Source of the DNA: PGYT01 sp963675055 | GTDB lineage: Bacteria > Bacteroidota > Ignavibacteria > Ignavibacteriales > Melioribacteraceae | Length of the DNA: 64,000 bases | Direction of reading: 5' to 3' | NCBI GenBank assembly: GCA_963675055.2 | Contig: CAXXJE010000002.1 | Coordinates: 1,674,001-1,738,000, forward strand | Shown: piece by piece, positions 1 through 8,711 of the stretch | Layout: each line of letters begins with the position of its first letter | How positions within the stretch are numbered: position 1 is the first letter of the stretch | The notes under the pieces: generated by a model | Seen by the model: the letters and a program-made list of their open reading frames with translations, nothing else | Databases searched by the model: none | Told to the model about the DNA's origin: nothing | Position numbers and translations under genes: made by a program

Positions 1-369
1 TCATTTAGCTTCTTTAATATTACTTTAATCTCGTATGTACATCATTCCGGATTAAAAGACTTATTAACCGGATATATTCATCTTGGTTATTGCCGGCAAG
101 TTTGATAGTTTTTGAATGTAAAATAAATTTGTTTTGCATTCGGGTTTATGGCACTACAAATGTAATGAACTCGATTTCGTTATCCTCCGCTATGCGCAAC
201 GGAGGATGAAAGGTTTTACAAATTCACCGGATTTGTCCGGGAATCTTAACTAATAATTTGTTGATTCTTTTTTATCCTTAAGTTGAGGAGTTACTCTGAA
301 ATTAAGGGATGTTGAAAGACGACGGATTTCTGCCGCTCTATTCATCCCCCATATTAATCAGGTGAGATT
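1..369. other. Intergenic region with one perfect hairpin
   Basis: No credible coding region is visible. A perfect 8-bp inverted repeat (ATCCTCCG at 182-189, CGGAGGAT at 200-207) with a 10-base loop could form a hairpin. No T-run follows it, so it is not a classical terminator. A weaker CCGG/CCGG pairing lies at 47-71. A GGTGAG ribosome binding site at 361-366 serves the gene at 370. Promoter elements could not be assigned. Confidence 0.5.
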
Positions 370-618
370 ATGACTTCCAATTATTACACTATTACCATAA
401 CGGTATATGATCGAACCGAAGTTTACTCGCGGGTAAGTGATTTGCTGCATGAATACGCCGAGTATATTGTTCTGCGTGTCGGGCATCCGGTGAAAGAGCT
501 TGATGTCGCGGTGATTTTCCTGCTCGTTAAAATGACTAACGACGAGCATGGCGCTTTCAGCGGGAAACTCGGTCAGATGAAAAGTGTAAAGGTAAAATCG
601 AATTTAATTCATGCTTAA
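370..618 (+). CDS. TM1266-like iron-only hydrogenase system putative regulator
   Basis: An 82-residue ACT-like protein of the family typified by Thermotoga TM1266, which usually sits in [FeFe]-hydrogenase maturation loci and is annotated as a putative regulator of that system. The match covers the whole protein: an N-terminal beta strand with YYTITITV, a central LRVGHPV, the strand VAVIFLLVK and a C-terminal FSGKLGQMKSVKVK. A GGTGAG ribosome binding site six bases upstream supports the ATG. The family has no DNA-binding domain, so a ligand-binding or small-molecule sensing role is inferred. No hydrogenase or HydEFG gene lies downstream; partners could be upstream of the window. Confidence 0.85.
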   Translation: MTSNYYTITITVYDRTEVYSRVSDLLHEYAEYIVLRVGHPVKELDVAVIFLLVKMTNDEHGAFSGKLGQMKSVKVKSNLIHA

Positions 619-677
619 TTCGGGAATTATCTAAACTGAAATCGTGAAATCCTTTTGCGGTTTTCGGGGGAAATAAT

Positions 678-2978
678 ATGAAAAAATATTCGATCATACT
701 CATCGTTTTTATCTTATTCCAAACTTTATTGCCGGCTCAACCCGGTTCAAACAAACACGTTATTAAAGGAAAAGTTACCGATTCTTTGGACGGATCGGTA
801 CTTGCATACGCAAATGTAATCCTATCTCACAGTATTTACGGCACAACAACAAACACCTCCGGTGAATTCGTAATTAAAGGAGTTGAGTTAGAAAACGTTC
901 TAATTAATGTTTCATATGTCGGTTATGAAAGATTCAGCCGTGAGATCAGGATTGATGGAAATTCTGATACGCTTTATCTGAACATCGAACTTGATAAGTC
1001 ACCTTTCAGACTCAGCGGGTGTCTTGTTACTTCACCTAAGTATACAAAGAATCTAGTTGATGTTGCAATGCCGATGGAAGTGGTAACAAGAACGGATATA
1101 GAATCGGCAGCTCTGACGAGTGCACCGGACTATCTTGCATCGCAGCCGGGTATTTCGCTTCAACGCGATGGAATCTGGTCATCCTCAGTTTCGATACGGG
1201 GATTGAGTAAAAACAATATAGTTATGCTTGTTGACGGCAGCAGGATTGAAACAGCTACTAATCTCGCAGCCGGACTGTCTATGATAGATGTAAATGATAT
1301 TAAAAGGATCGAAGTAGTGAAAGGCGCCGGATCGGTACTTTACGGATCAGGTGCTACAGGCGGAATTGTTAATATTATTACCGGCTCAAACGAATTCACA
1401 AACAACTTCAGTTTGCATGGCTCGCTAGCCAGCAGTTATAATACTGTTAATAACGGTGCGTCCGGAAATCTTAACCTGCGTGCTTCATCTGATCTCTGGT
1501 TCGTTGGACTTTCAAGCAGCCTGCGAAGCGCCGATGATGCCGTGACGGGCGACGGTACAAAAATTAATAGTCACTTCAGGGATAACAATTTCAGCATGCG
1601 GGCAGGATTGAAACCTTATGAGAACCAGATTGTTGTTTTCGACTATCAGCGTTTTAAAGCTGAAGATGTTGGTATTCCCGGCGGAGCTCCTTTCCCGGAT
1701 GGCGCTTCTGCCCGTTATCCTTCGGAAGAAAGAGAACTTTACAGCGTCAAATACGAGATTACCGACTTGTTTGAACTGCCTGCTAAGTTTTCGCTGAAGT
1801 ATTACAACCAGAGAATTAAAAGGGATGTTGAATTGAAGCCTAATCAATTCGCGGTTTCAAATCCGGGTGCCGACCATTTCATAAACGGACTGCTTTTGCA
1901 GACGGATTATGTATTGAACAATTCAAATCTGCTAATAGTCGGTTTGGATGCCTGGCAGCGGGAATACGATGGTCTTAGGACAGTTACTAATTATAAGCTG
2001 GGCAAACAGGTGAAAGATAAACCACTGCCCGACTCGAAATTCAGAAGTATTGGTTTATTCGTTCAGGATGAGATCAGTGTGAGCCAAAAGGTAGATTTAA
2101 CGATCGGTGCCAGGGTGGACCGAATAGACGTTGAAAACGAGGATGTCTATTCTCCGGTTAGCGTTACAACTCTGGAAACCGGAACAACTGTTTATCCGAA
2201 GAATAATCTGTTATGGACTGCAGGCAAGGAGGATGATTTATCATGGAGTGTCTACCTTGCAATGCTCTACAGAATATCTCCGAAAGTGGATATTACAATT
2301 AATGCGGCCAAGTCTTTTCGCGCACCTTCGCTGGAAGAACGCTATCAGTATATTGAACTCGGTGGTGCTGCCTATTGGGGCGATCCTGATCTGGCTTCGG
2401 AAGACGGTTGGTTTTTCGATGCCGGGATGCGATACAACTCAAATAGTATTTCTCTGCGTGTAAACGGGTTTGTTAATTCGCTTAAAAATCTTGTGATTGA
2501 TAAAATGGTGAATGATACAAAATATATGAAAGACAATGTCGGGCATTCGCTTCTGTATGGCGGCGAATTTCATTTGGATTACAACGCATTCAGGAATCTG
2601 GTTGTGAACTTCAACGCTTCTTACGTAAGAGGACGGGATACGCATGAAGATGAGGATCTTCCGCAGATGCCGCCGTTAAACGGGACTGTCGGAGTAACTT
2701 ACAGTTTCAACAAAAATCTATCCGCTAATCTAAGTACTTCGTTTTTCACTAAACAGTCGAATACAGCCGAAGGGGAAGCGGAGACACCCGGTTATGTGCT
2801 GCTTGATGCGTCGGCTAAATTTGCCGGACTTGATCTCGGACTGTGCAATATAAATTTGTATGCCGGTGTTGAGAATATACTTGATAAAACTTACAAGAAT
2901 CATTTGTCCACATATCGCGGACTTATAAAACTTGAGCCGGGAAGGAATGTGTTCTTCAAAACTGTTATTAATCTGTAG
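678..2978 (+). CDS. TonB-dependent outer membrane receptor
   Basis: A 766-residue outer membrane receptor with a signal peptide ending near residue 21 (LLPAQ). A CarboxypepD_reg-like beta-sandwich (about 27-108, with the GTTTNTSGEFVI pattern) comes next, then a plug domain (about 125-240, with IRGLSKNNIVMLVDGSRIE and GSVLYGSGATGGIVNIIT). A 22-strand-type barrel runs to the end, finishing with an aromatic-terminated strand. The plug resembles siderophore or cobalamin receptors (FepA/BtuB type), but the substrate cannot be read from the sequence. It lies 59 bases after the TM1266-like gene and 34 bases before a transporter gene, so the three could be co-transcribed. No cobalamin riboswitch or Fur-box-like site was recognised upstream. 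Confidence 0.88.
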   Translation: MKKYSIILIVFILFQTLLPAQPGSNKHVIKGKVTDSLDGSVLAYANVILSHSIYGTTTNTSGEFVIKGVELENVLINVSYVGYERFSREIRIDGNSDTLYLNIELDKSPFRLSGCLVTSPKYTKNLVDVAMPMEVVTRTDIESAALTSAPDYLASQPGISLQRDGIWSSSVSIRGLSKNNIVMLVDGSRIETATNLAAGLSMIDVNDIKRIEVVKGAGSVLYGSGATGGIVNIITGSNEFTNNFSLHGSLASSYNTVNNGASGNLNLRASSDLWFVGLSSSLRSADDAVTGDGTKINSHFRDNNFSMRAGLKPYENQIVVFDYQRFKAEDVGIPGGAPFPDGASARYPSEERELYSVKYEITDLFELPAKFSLKYYNQRIKRDVELKPNQFAVSNPGADHFINGLLLQTDYVLNNSNLLIVGLDAWQREYDGLRTVTNYKLGKQVKDKPLPDSKFRSIGLFVQDEISVSQKVDLTIGARVDRIDVENEDVYSPVSVTTLETGTTVYPKNNLLWTAGKEDDLSWSVYLAMLYRISPKVDITINAAKSFRAPSLEERYQYIELGGAAYWGDPDLASEDGWFFDAGMRYNSNSISLRVNGFVNSLKNLVIDKMVNDTKYMKDNVGHSLLYGGEFHLDYNAFRNLVVNFNASYVRGRDTHEDEDLPQMPPLNGTVGVTYSFNKNLSANLSTSFFTKQSNTAEGEAETPGYVLLDASAKFAGLDLGLCNINLYAGVENILDKTYKNHLSTYRGLIKLEPGRNVFFKTVINL

Positions 2979-3012
2979 GAGTGTGAACTATTTTGATTAA
3001 CTGCGGCTGATT

Positions 3013-3891
3013 ATGATCTGGATATATCTTGCATTCGCCTCGGCGGTTTTGTCCGCGTTTTCGACGATACTCGAGAAGAAAATACTTTTCACGGAAGGAG
3101 CGCTTGAATTTTCGTTCAAGCTCTCCCTCCTTAATATGTTATTTTCACTCCCTTTCTTTTTCTTTTTCGATTTGAAAGACATCGGACTTTACTCATTCCT
3201 GATACTGTATATTAAAACGCTTCTTAGCGCGCTGGCGTATCTTAATGTTATGCTGATGCTGAAAAGTTTCGAGATCAGCCGCTCACTTCCCATGATGGTT
3301 CTGACCCCGATGCTTGTAGCGATTATCGCCTTTATAGTTATCGGGGATAAACTGGGTTTTTACGACATAGCCGGAATGGCGCTGCTGCTTTGCGGCACTT
3401 ATATTCTTGAGCTTAAAAGCGGCGGCGGTTTCTTCGAACCTTTCGGTGTCTTTATACATTCCAAATCTCACAGGTACATTATAAATGCTTTGCTGCTCTT
3501 TACCGGCACGGCTATTATGGATCGCTTCCTGCTTGTTAAACACGATATGCACCCGATAGCTCTCATGTCGGTTCAGCATTTTTTCCTTGCCTTCAACTTT
3601 ACACTGATGATGTTCTACAAAAGAAAAAATCCGGTAAAAGTCTTGATCAATTCCGATCTCCGGATTTTCAAATGGATAATAGGTGTATCGCTTATAACAA
3701 TTGCTTACCGGTGGGCGAATATCGAGGCAATTAAGCTTGCCCCGGTAGCATTGGTTTTATCCGTTAAAAGAACTTCAGTATTTTTCGCGGCGGTTATCGG
3801 TGGACGCATATTTAAAGAAACCAAACTGATGCGAAGAGCAGTTGCAGCGCTTATTATGATTGCCGGTGCGATACTGATAATTAATTCCTAA
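3013..3891 (+). CDS. EamA/DMT-superfamily transporter
   Basis: A 292-residue integral membrane protein with about ten hydrophobic segments in two halves, as expected for the drug/metabolite transporter superfamily (two EamA repeats). The first helix begins directly at the start (MIWIYLAFASAVLSAFSTIL). The second half carries the family-typical APVALVLSVKRTSVFFAAVIGGRIFKE, followed by a last helix. It lies 34 bases after the TonB receptor gene with only a weak ribosome binding site, which suggests translation from the same transcript. The substrate is unknown; metabolite or amino-acid export is the usual inference for this family. Confidence 0.8.
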   Translation: MIWIYLAFASAVLSAFSTILEKKILFTEGALEFSFKLSLLNMLFSLPFFFFFDLKDIGLYSFLILYIKTLLSALAYLNVMLMLKSFEISRSLPMMVLTPMLVAIIAFIVIGDKLGFYDIAGMALLLCGTYILELKSGGGFFEPFGVFIHSKSHRYIINALLLFTGTAIMDRFLLVKHDMHPIALMSVQHFFLAFNFTLMMFYKRKNPVKVLINSDLRIFKWIIGVSLITIAYRWANIEAIKLAPVALVLSVKRTSVFFAAVIGGRIFKETKLMRRAVAALIMIAGAILIINS

Positions 3892-4278
3892 CAACTTTAA
3901 TTTCTTCCTGCAACGCCTAAGGATAATATACCCGGTGTTTTCCAACCGATTATCTTACTTGAAAAATTCGTTGTATAAGTTTGTAAGAGGGGTCTTGACA
4001 AAGAATCTCCGTTACTGAACAAAAATTTACAGAGTAATAAACTCACCCAAAAGCAGATTACCGACTAAGTTTTTGGCAACTCTATATATTTAAATATTTA
4101 AATTGCATCTAATATTTTATTGTCTTATTATAATTTCAAGGAAACTAAAATTAACCTTGAGTGCTACTGTGGGGAAAACAGTCAGATCGAAAATTATCGA
4201 GCTTAACTTGATTAAGCTTGCATCCATATTAGTGAATTTTCAGCATTATTCATGTACTAATGATTTAATTGGAGTGTT
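3892..4278. other. Intergenic region, nothing recognised
   Basis: AT-rich spacer of 387 bases between the transporter gene and the first T9SS cargo gene. No coding stretch, strong hairpin or repeat was seen. A TTGACA hexamer at about 3994 has no convincing -10 partner. The ribosome binding site GGAG just before 4279 belongs to the next gene. Confidence 0.4.
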
Positions 4279-5952
4279 ATGAATTCACTTAAACTTATTC
4301 TCCTATGCCTGTTATTATCAAATTCTATCTACTCCCAATGGAGTAGTGATCCGGATGTGAATTTACAGCTTACTAACTGGGGAGATGCACCAATAAGTGC
4401 TGTAGAAGATGGAAAAGGCGGCGCTTTTGTTAGTACAAGTTATAATGCACCACTTGATCATGCCCCTTGGTATACTAAATCCCCGAGTCTTATTTGGATT
4501 GATGAGTATGGATATCATAATCTTGATACTGCCCGAATACTAGGAGGCCCTGGCGAAGTTCACAGAAACATGAAACTATTGAAAGATGGCACCGGCAGCT
4601 ATTTTGCTGTTTTCGTTGACCAGGTGTTTTTGTATTACATAGAAAATACAGAACGGTTTAGGGATAGGATAATAGTTCAGAAATTTGATTCGCTTGGCAA
4701 TACATTGTGGGGTGATGGGGTTTATATTTCTACCGACACTACGAATGCGATACAACATACTTTATTTGAAACTACCAGTGATGGGAGCGGAGGCTGTTTC
4801 GTTTACTATGAACAATGGGATAGTATTTATGGTGATCAGGGGAAAAGAATTGTTCAGCATATATCATCGGATGGTAAAAGATTATGGGGTGATGAAGGGA
4901 TTATTTTATACGAGGGAAGAGTTGTCGGGAACTATTCTTCAGACAATATATTATTTGATGGTAATGACGGAATAATAACCTTTTATCAAAATACTTATCT
5001 GGTAAATATAAACCATGAAGGAGAGATACTTTGGCAATTAAGTACATCTGTTCAGCCAAATGATCATTATAAATTCACTTTATTAAACAAAGATCAATTT
5101 GCCCTTTTTCACTATAAATATGAACCACCGCTTGGCAGAATGTTGTTCGACAGAATATCATTACAGGGGGAATACGTTGATAGTTCAATAACAATAATTG
5201 ATGGTATAGACGGTGGTATTATAGAAGATGTTTCTATAAAAGATAATAGAATATTTCTCGAATGGTATGAAAGAACAATATCTTCCGTATTTATAAATTA
5301 TGTTAAAAAAATTGATTTCGATGGAAACAGTTATTTCAGTAACAAAGGGACACAATTACTAGATTCTTTGGGCTCCTATGCAGAAATGTTTTTAACGGAT
5401 TCTTCAATTGTAGTTGTAGCAGGTCACTATGCACAGGCTATTGATTTTGAAGGAAATAACCTTTGGAATCCCAAAATCATCCAATATTCTACACGATACA
5501 TGGGTTATAGAGATTACATCTCAGATAGTAAAGGTGGCTTTATTGCTATCTGGCTGCAATATTTGGATGGTGTTTGGGGACAGCAGGTAGGTGCACAAGG
5601 TAAGCTTGGTGAGGTAGTAACAAGTATAGAAGTCATTCCAAATGACTTTTTACCGGCTGATTATCAACTGTTTCAGAATTACCCGAATCCGTTCAATCCT
5701 GCTACAACGATAAGTTACTCAATCCCCAAACCAAGTTATATTGAATTGAAGCTATATAATATTTTAGGAAGAGAAATAGCTACGCTTGAGAGTGGCGAGA
5801 AAAATATGGGGATACACACAAAGCTATTTAATACAAGCAAATTTGTACCCTTCATTTCAAGTGGAGTATACTTTTATTCACTTCTAATTAAAGATCAAGT
5901 AACTAATAAATTAATCAATAAATCCACTAAAAAGATGATACTAATCAAATAA
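4279..5952 (+). CDS. Secreted repeat protein with T9SS sorting domain
   Basis: A 557-residue protein with a signal peptide (cleavage near SIYSQ, residue 20) and a C-terminal type IX secretion sorting domain. The domain runs from about residue 468: YPNPFNPATTISYSIP, then LYNILGREIA, SSGVYFYSL and a final lysine-rich KKMILIK. The middle holds degenerate repeats of the form 'hydrophobic-D-x-x-G-x-x-LWGDG' (for example around 4690, 4865, 5020 and 5455), which suggests a beta-propeller-like fold. No catalytic motif was recognised. The gene is AT-richer than the feo region and lies 11 bases before another T9SS cargo gene, so the two probably form an operon. The function of the mature protein is unknown; cell-surface attachment is inferred. 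Confidence 0.8.
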   Translation: MNSLKLILLCLLLSNSIYSQWSSDPDVNLQLTNWGDAPISAVEDGKGGAFVSTSYNAPLDHAPWYTKSPSLIWIDEYGYHNLDTARILGGPGEVHRNMKLLKDGTGSYFAVFVDQVFLYYIENTERFRDRIIVQKFDSLGNTLWGDGVYISTDTTNAIQHTLFETTSDGSGGCFVYYEQWDSIYGDQGKRIVQHISSDGKRLWGDEGIILYEGRVVGNYSSDNILFDGNDGIITFYQNTYLVNINHEGEILWQLSTSVQPNDHYKFTLLNKDQFALFHYKYEPPLGRMLFDRISLQGEYVDSSITIIDGIDGGIIEDVSIKDNRIFLEWYERTISSVFINYVKKIDFDGNSYFSNKGTQLLDSLGSYAEMFLTDSSIVVVAGHYAQAIDFEGNNLWNPKIIQYSTRYMGYRDYISDSKGGFIAIWLQYLDGVWGQQVGAQGKLGEVVTSIEVIPNDFLPADYQLFQNYPNPFNPATTISYSIPKPSYIELKLYNILGREIATLESGEKNMGIHTKLFNTSKFVPFISSGVYFYSLLIKDQVTNKLINKSTKKMILIK

Positions 5953-5963
5953 GGGGAACAACA

Positions 5964-8087
5964 ATGAAGTTTCGGATTGTTTTATTTTCGATTACTCTAG
6001 TTTTACTTTGTACATCGTTGGTTTACAGTAGTTGGATGGATACTGGTTACATTGAATGGAACCAACCAAACGGTATTACTTTTATTGCCCGGCTATATGG
6101 TGATGAATTCGAAAATTGGATGGAAACAAAAGACGGCTTTCAAATTACAAAGAATTATAAGGATGGCTATTACTACTATGCGACCATAGGTAAGGATGGA
6201 GACTATATGCCATCCTCATCTAAAGTTAGCATAGACAAGCCACTTGAATCATCAATGCATCTACAAAGAAGTGAATCAAAAAAGACACAATTAAAGCAAC
6301 AAAGGATTGACTTTAACAATAGTTTGGCGACAAATTATATTCTGCAACTGAAAAGTGCCGGCTTTAGTCTCGCAATTGTTCTAATTGATTTTACACCAAT
6401 AACGAGAGATCAAAGAACCCACAAACCGGGGCCCGGTTATAATTATCAAAGCTTCTATGATATGTTTTTTTCGAGCAATACTTATACTGATGCTATAAAG
6501 CATCCAGATCATGAGTCAGTTTTTGGAAGTGTTAATGATTATTATTGGGAGCAAACAGGAAACAGATATCATGTTGGAGGAGCAATTATTAATCCAACAG
6601 ATCCTCAATATCCCGATAAACCTTTATGGCTGCAGTTGAATCAACCAAGGGATTATTACGACTCAAGCACAAATTTTCCTACAAAAGATAGCTTGCTAGC
6701 ATATTTATATGACCAAGCTGTGAGTGTGTATCCAGCACTAGCCGGTTATGCGTATATAGGATTTATTTATGGGGGAGATAGACAGCCAGGAAACTTATGG
6801 CCTAACTCTAAGTATGTCCGTAACAGAAGAATTCATATCGTAAGCGAAAAATATAATGGTACTTTTGGACATATTGGTACTCATTGTCATGAACTCGGAC
6901 ATTCATTTTTTCAGTTGTGGGATCAATATGAAGGATATGCTCCTGCTGACCCAACAAGATTTGCTTTGATGTCAACTGGAGTTTATAATGGACCAAATGG
7001 TAAAGGAGCTTGTCCGGCACCAATCTCTGCAATTTATAAGTATGATAGAGTATTTTATGGTCAATTGAATACAATCTCTTTAGGTACCTATGGACAAACA
7101 ATAAACTACGGTTTCGCCTCGCAAAATGTATTATATAAGGTTGTTATTCCTAATCATCCAGAAGAGTATTTTATCCTGGAATGTAGAAGAAGAGACGGTT
7201 TTAATCAATATACACCTAGTTATACGCAAAGTGATGACAGAGGCATTTTTATTTGGTATGGTATTCCGTCTGACGGTGCAGATAAAGTCGAATTAAAATA
7301 TGCTGATAACAGCAGTACACTCCAAGACAACGATTTCCCTTATAATTCGCAGTATCAGGACTTCACAAATTCAACAACTCCAAGTTCAAATACACGAATA
7401 CATTTTGTTAATTATTCAAATGTCGCAATAAAGAATATTCACATAGTTAATGATACATATGGTGTTGTAGATGTGGTAGATGATGATCCACTACCTCCCA
7501 ATATTTCCATTGGAGGTAGTTGGGGTTCAAACCCGATTATTTCATGGACAAATAACGGAGAGGATGATATTAGCCACTATATTCTTAAAAAAGAATATGA
7601 CACCGGAAGCGGTTGGGGGACACCTGTTTATATCAATCCAGCTTCAAGTCCATATACTGATCCTAACGTAATTAGACTTAGATCTGGCGGTGACGTAGTT
7701 GCCAGATATTCCGTACAAGCTGTAGATAATGCAAGCAATAGTTCAGAGTATTCAAGTTACGTTTCAACAAATGGGCAAACAACATGGAAAAATATTGCTA
7801 AAAACAATCCAGATAATGAAGTTTATGAATTTTCATTAGGCAATAATTATCCAAATCCATTTAACCCAACAACAATTATAAATTATACGCTTCCTCAATC
7901 AGATTATGTTTCTTTAAGAGTTTATGATAATCTTGGTAGAGAAATTCAAAGATTGGTTGATTCACATCAAGAGAAAGGAAATTATTCTATTCCGTTCAAT
8001 GCGGAGAATCTTCCGAGTGGTATTTATTATTATACAATAAGTACAAGTAAAAATACTGCGACTAAGAAAATGCTATTGGTCAAATAA
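5964..8087 (+). CDS. M6-family-like metalloprotease with T9SS sorting domain
   Basis: A 707-residue secreted zinc protease. Signal peptide to about residue 22. The N-terminal part (WMDTGYIEWNQPNG, then ETKDGFQI) is typical of M6 (immune inhibitor A-like) proteins. The zinc motif HELGH lies at residues 309-313, and a later ALMSTG (about 344) resembles the Met-turn. A fibronectin-III-like module (about 515-605) follows, then the T9SS sorting domain (NYPNPFNPTTIINYTLP, ending TKKMLLVK). The gene starts 11 bases after the previous T9SS cargo gene behind an AAGGGGA ribosome binding site, and a strong terminator follows. Extracellular or surface proteolysis is inferred; the substrate is unknown. 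Confidence 0.85.
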   Translation: MKFRIVLFSITLVLLCTSLVYSSWMDTGYIEWNQPNGITFIARLYGDEFENWMETKDGFQITKNYKDGYYYYATIGKDGDYMPSSSKVSIDKPLESSMHLQRSESKKTQLKQQRIDFNNSLATNYILQLKSAGFSLAIVLIDFTPITRDQRTHKPGPGYNYQSFYDMFFSSNTYTDAIKHPDHESVFGSVNDYYWEQTGNRYHVGGAIINPTDPQYPDKPLWLQLNQPRDYYDSSTNFPTKDSLLAYLYDQAVSVYPALAGYAYIGFIYGGDRQPGNLWPNSKYVRNRRIHIVSEKYNGTFGHIGTHCHELGHSFFQLWDQYEGYAPADPTRFALMSTGVYNGPNGKGACPAPISAIYKYDRVFYGQLNTISLGTYGQTINYGFASQNVLYKVVIPNHPEEYFILECRRRDGFNQYTPSYTQSDDRGIFIWYGIPSDGADKVELKYADNSSTLQDNDFPYNSQYQDFTNSTTPSSNTRIHFVNYSNVAIKNIHIVNDTYGVVDVVDDDPLPPNISIGGSWGSNPIISWTNNGEDDISHYILKKEYDTGSGWGTPVYINPASSPYTDPNVIRLRSGGDVVARYSVQAVDNASNSSEYSSYVSTNGQTTWKNIAKNNPDNEVYEFSLGNNYPNPFNPTTIINYTLPQSDYVSLRVYDNLGREIQRLVDSHQEKGNYSIPFNAENLPSGIYYYTISTSKNTATKKMLLVK

Positions 8088-8120
8088 AGTAAAAAAATGA
8101 CATACGAATAAATTTGTTAA

Positions 8121-8155
8121 GAACCCTGAAAGTTATTATACATTCAGGGTTTTTG
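8121..8155 (+). terminator. Rho-independent terminator after the M6 protease gene
   Basis: Perfect 9-bp stem AACCCTGAA (8122-8130) / TTCAGGGTT (8143-8151) with a 12-base loop, followed by a T-run. It closes the two-gene T9SS cargo operon. Confidence 0.85.
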
Positions 8156-8185
8156 TATTTAGACAGTAGTCTTATTCTCTGCAGG

Positions 8186-8320
8186 GGAATTTACAAAGCA
8201 AAATTTAAGTCTAATGGTTTATCAAGCGGCGTATACTCTTATACAATGAAAACAAGTGATTGCACATTAACCTGTAAAATGCTCCTTCAAAATAAAATTA
8301 CTCGCAGCGTTTTGTTTTAA
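8186..8320 (+). pseudogene. Remnant of a T9SS C-terminal sorting domain
   Basis: Frame 8186-8320 encodes about 44 residues matching the last third of a T9SS sorting domain: GIYKAKFKSNGLSSGVYSYT followed by a CKMLLQNK-like tail. Intact neighbours have the same pattern (SSGVYFYSL...KKMILIK and PSGIYYYTI...KKMLLVK). The rest of the gene, including the NYPNPFNP segment, signal peptide and start, is absent. It lies just past the terminator at 8121-8155, so it is probably the debris of a deleted or recombined third cargo gene. Two cysteines and the extra residues after the lysine tail also point to decay. Confidence 0.6.
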
Positions 8321-8425
8321 AATACAATTTGAAGACTCTGATAGTCGCCTGACTTTCAGGGTGCTTATTTTGATCGAATTGATTCACCCCGGATTTGGCA
8401 AAAATCACACCCTTTTAAATTGAAC

Positions 8426-8454
8426 TTGACAATCAGTTCCCCTGCCGTTATTTT
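8426..8454 (+). promoter_or_regulatory. Candidate promoter of feoAB
   Basis: TTGACA (8426-8431), a 17-base spacer, then TATTTT (8449-8454), about 35 bases before the feoA start. This fits a sigma-70-type promoter, but such matches are frequent in AT-rich DNA. No clear Fur or DtxR operator was recognised. Confidence 0.35.
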
Positions 8455-8489
8455 TACAAAGTCTAAATAAGCATTAAGAGTAAAACAAT

Positions 8490-8711
8490 ATGAAAACGGC
8501 TGCAAATCTAAATTTTGGTGAACCGGCTATTATAACCGGGATAGACCATTCGCATCCTTCGGCCAGAAGGATAATTGAAGTCGGGTTTACGCCTGGGCAG
8601 CAGATCGAATTAATCAATAAAACTGCATTCAGCGATCCTCTGGCATTCTCCCTGCGCGGAACTATCATAGCGATACGCAGGAATGAAGCCGAATCCATAT
8701 ATATTCAATGA
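8490..8711 (+). CDS. feoA: FeoA ferrous iron transport accessory protein
   Basis: A 73-residue SH3-like FeoA protein. The family core is visible: a short GEPAIITGID strand, the RRIIEVGFTPGQQIELINK segment and a closing SLRGTIIAIRRNEAESIYI. FeoA is a small cytoplasmic partner needed for FeoB-dependent Fe(II) uptake. It overlaps the feoB start by four bases (ATGA), the usual sign of translational coupling. Full length for the family. Confidence 0.93.
   Translation: MKTAANLNFGEPAIITGIDHSHPSARRIIEVGFTPGQQIELINKTAFSDPLAFSLRGTIIAIRRNEAESIYIQ

Noticed and set aside
182..207. Hairpin as terminator of a gene upstream of the window
   Set aside because: No T-run follows and no coding end precedes it within the window.
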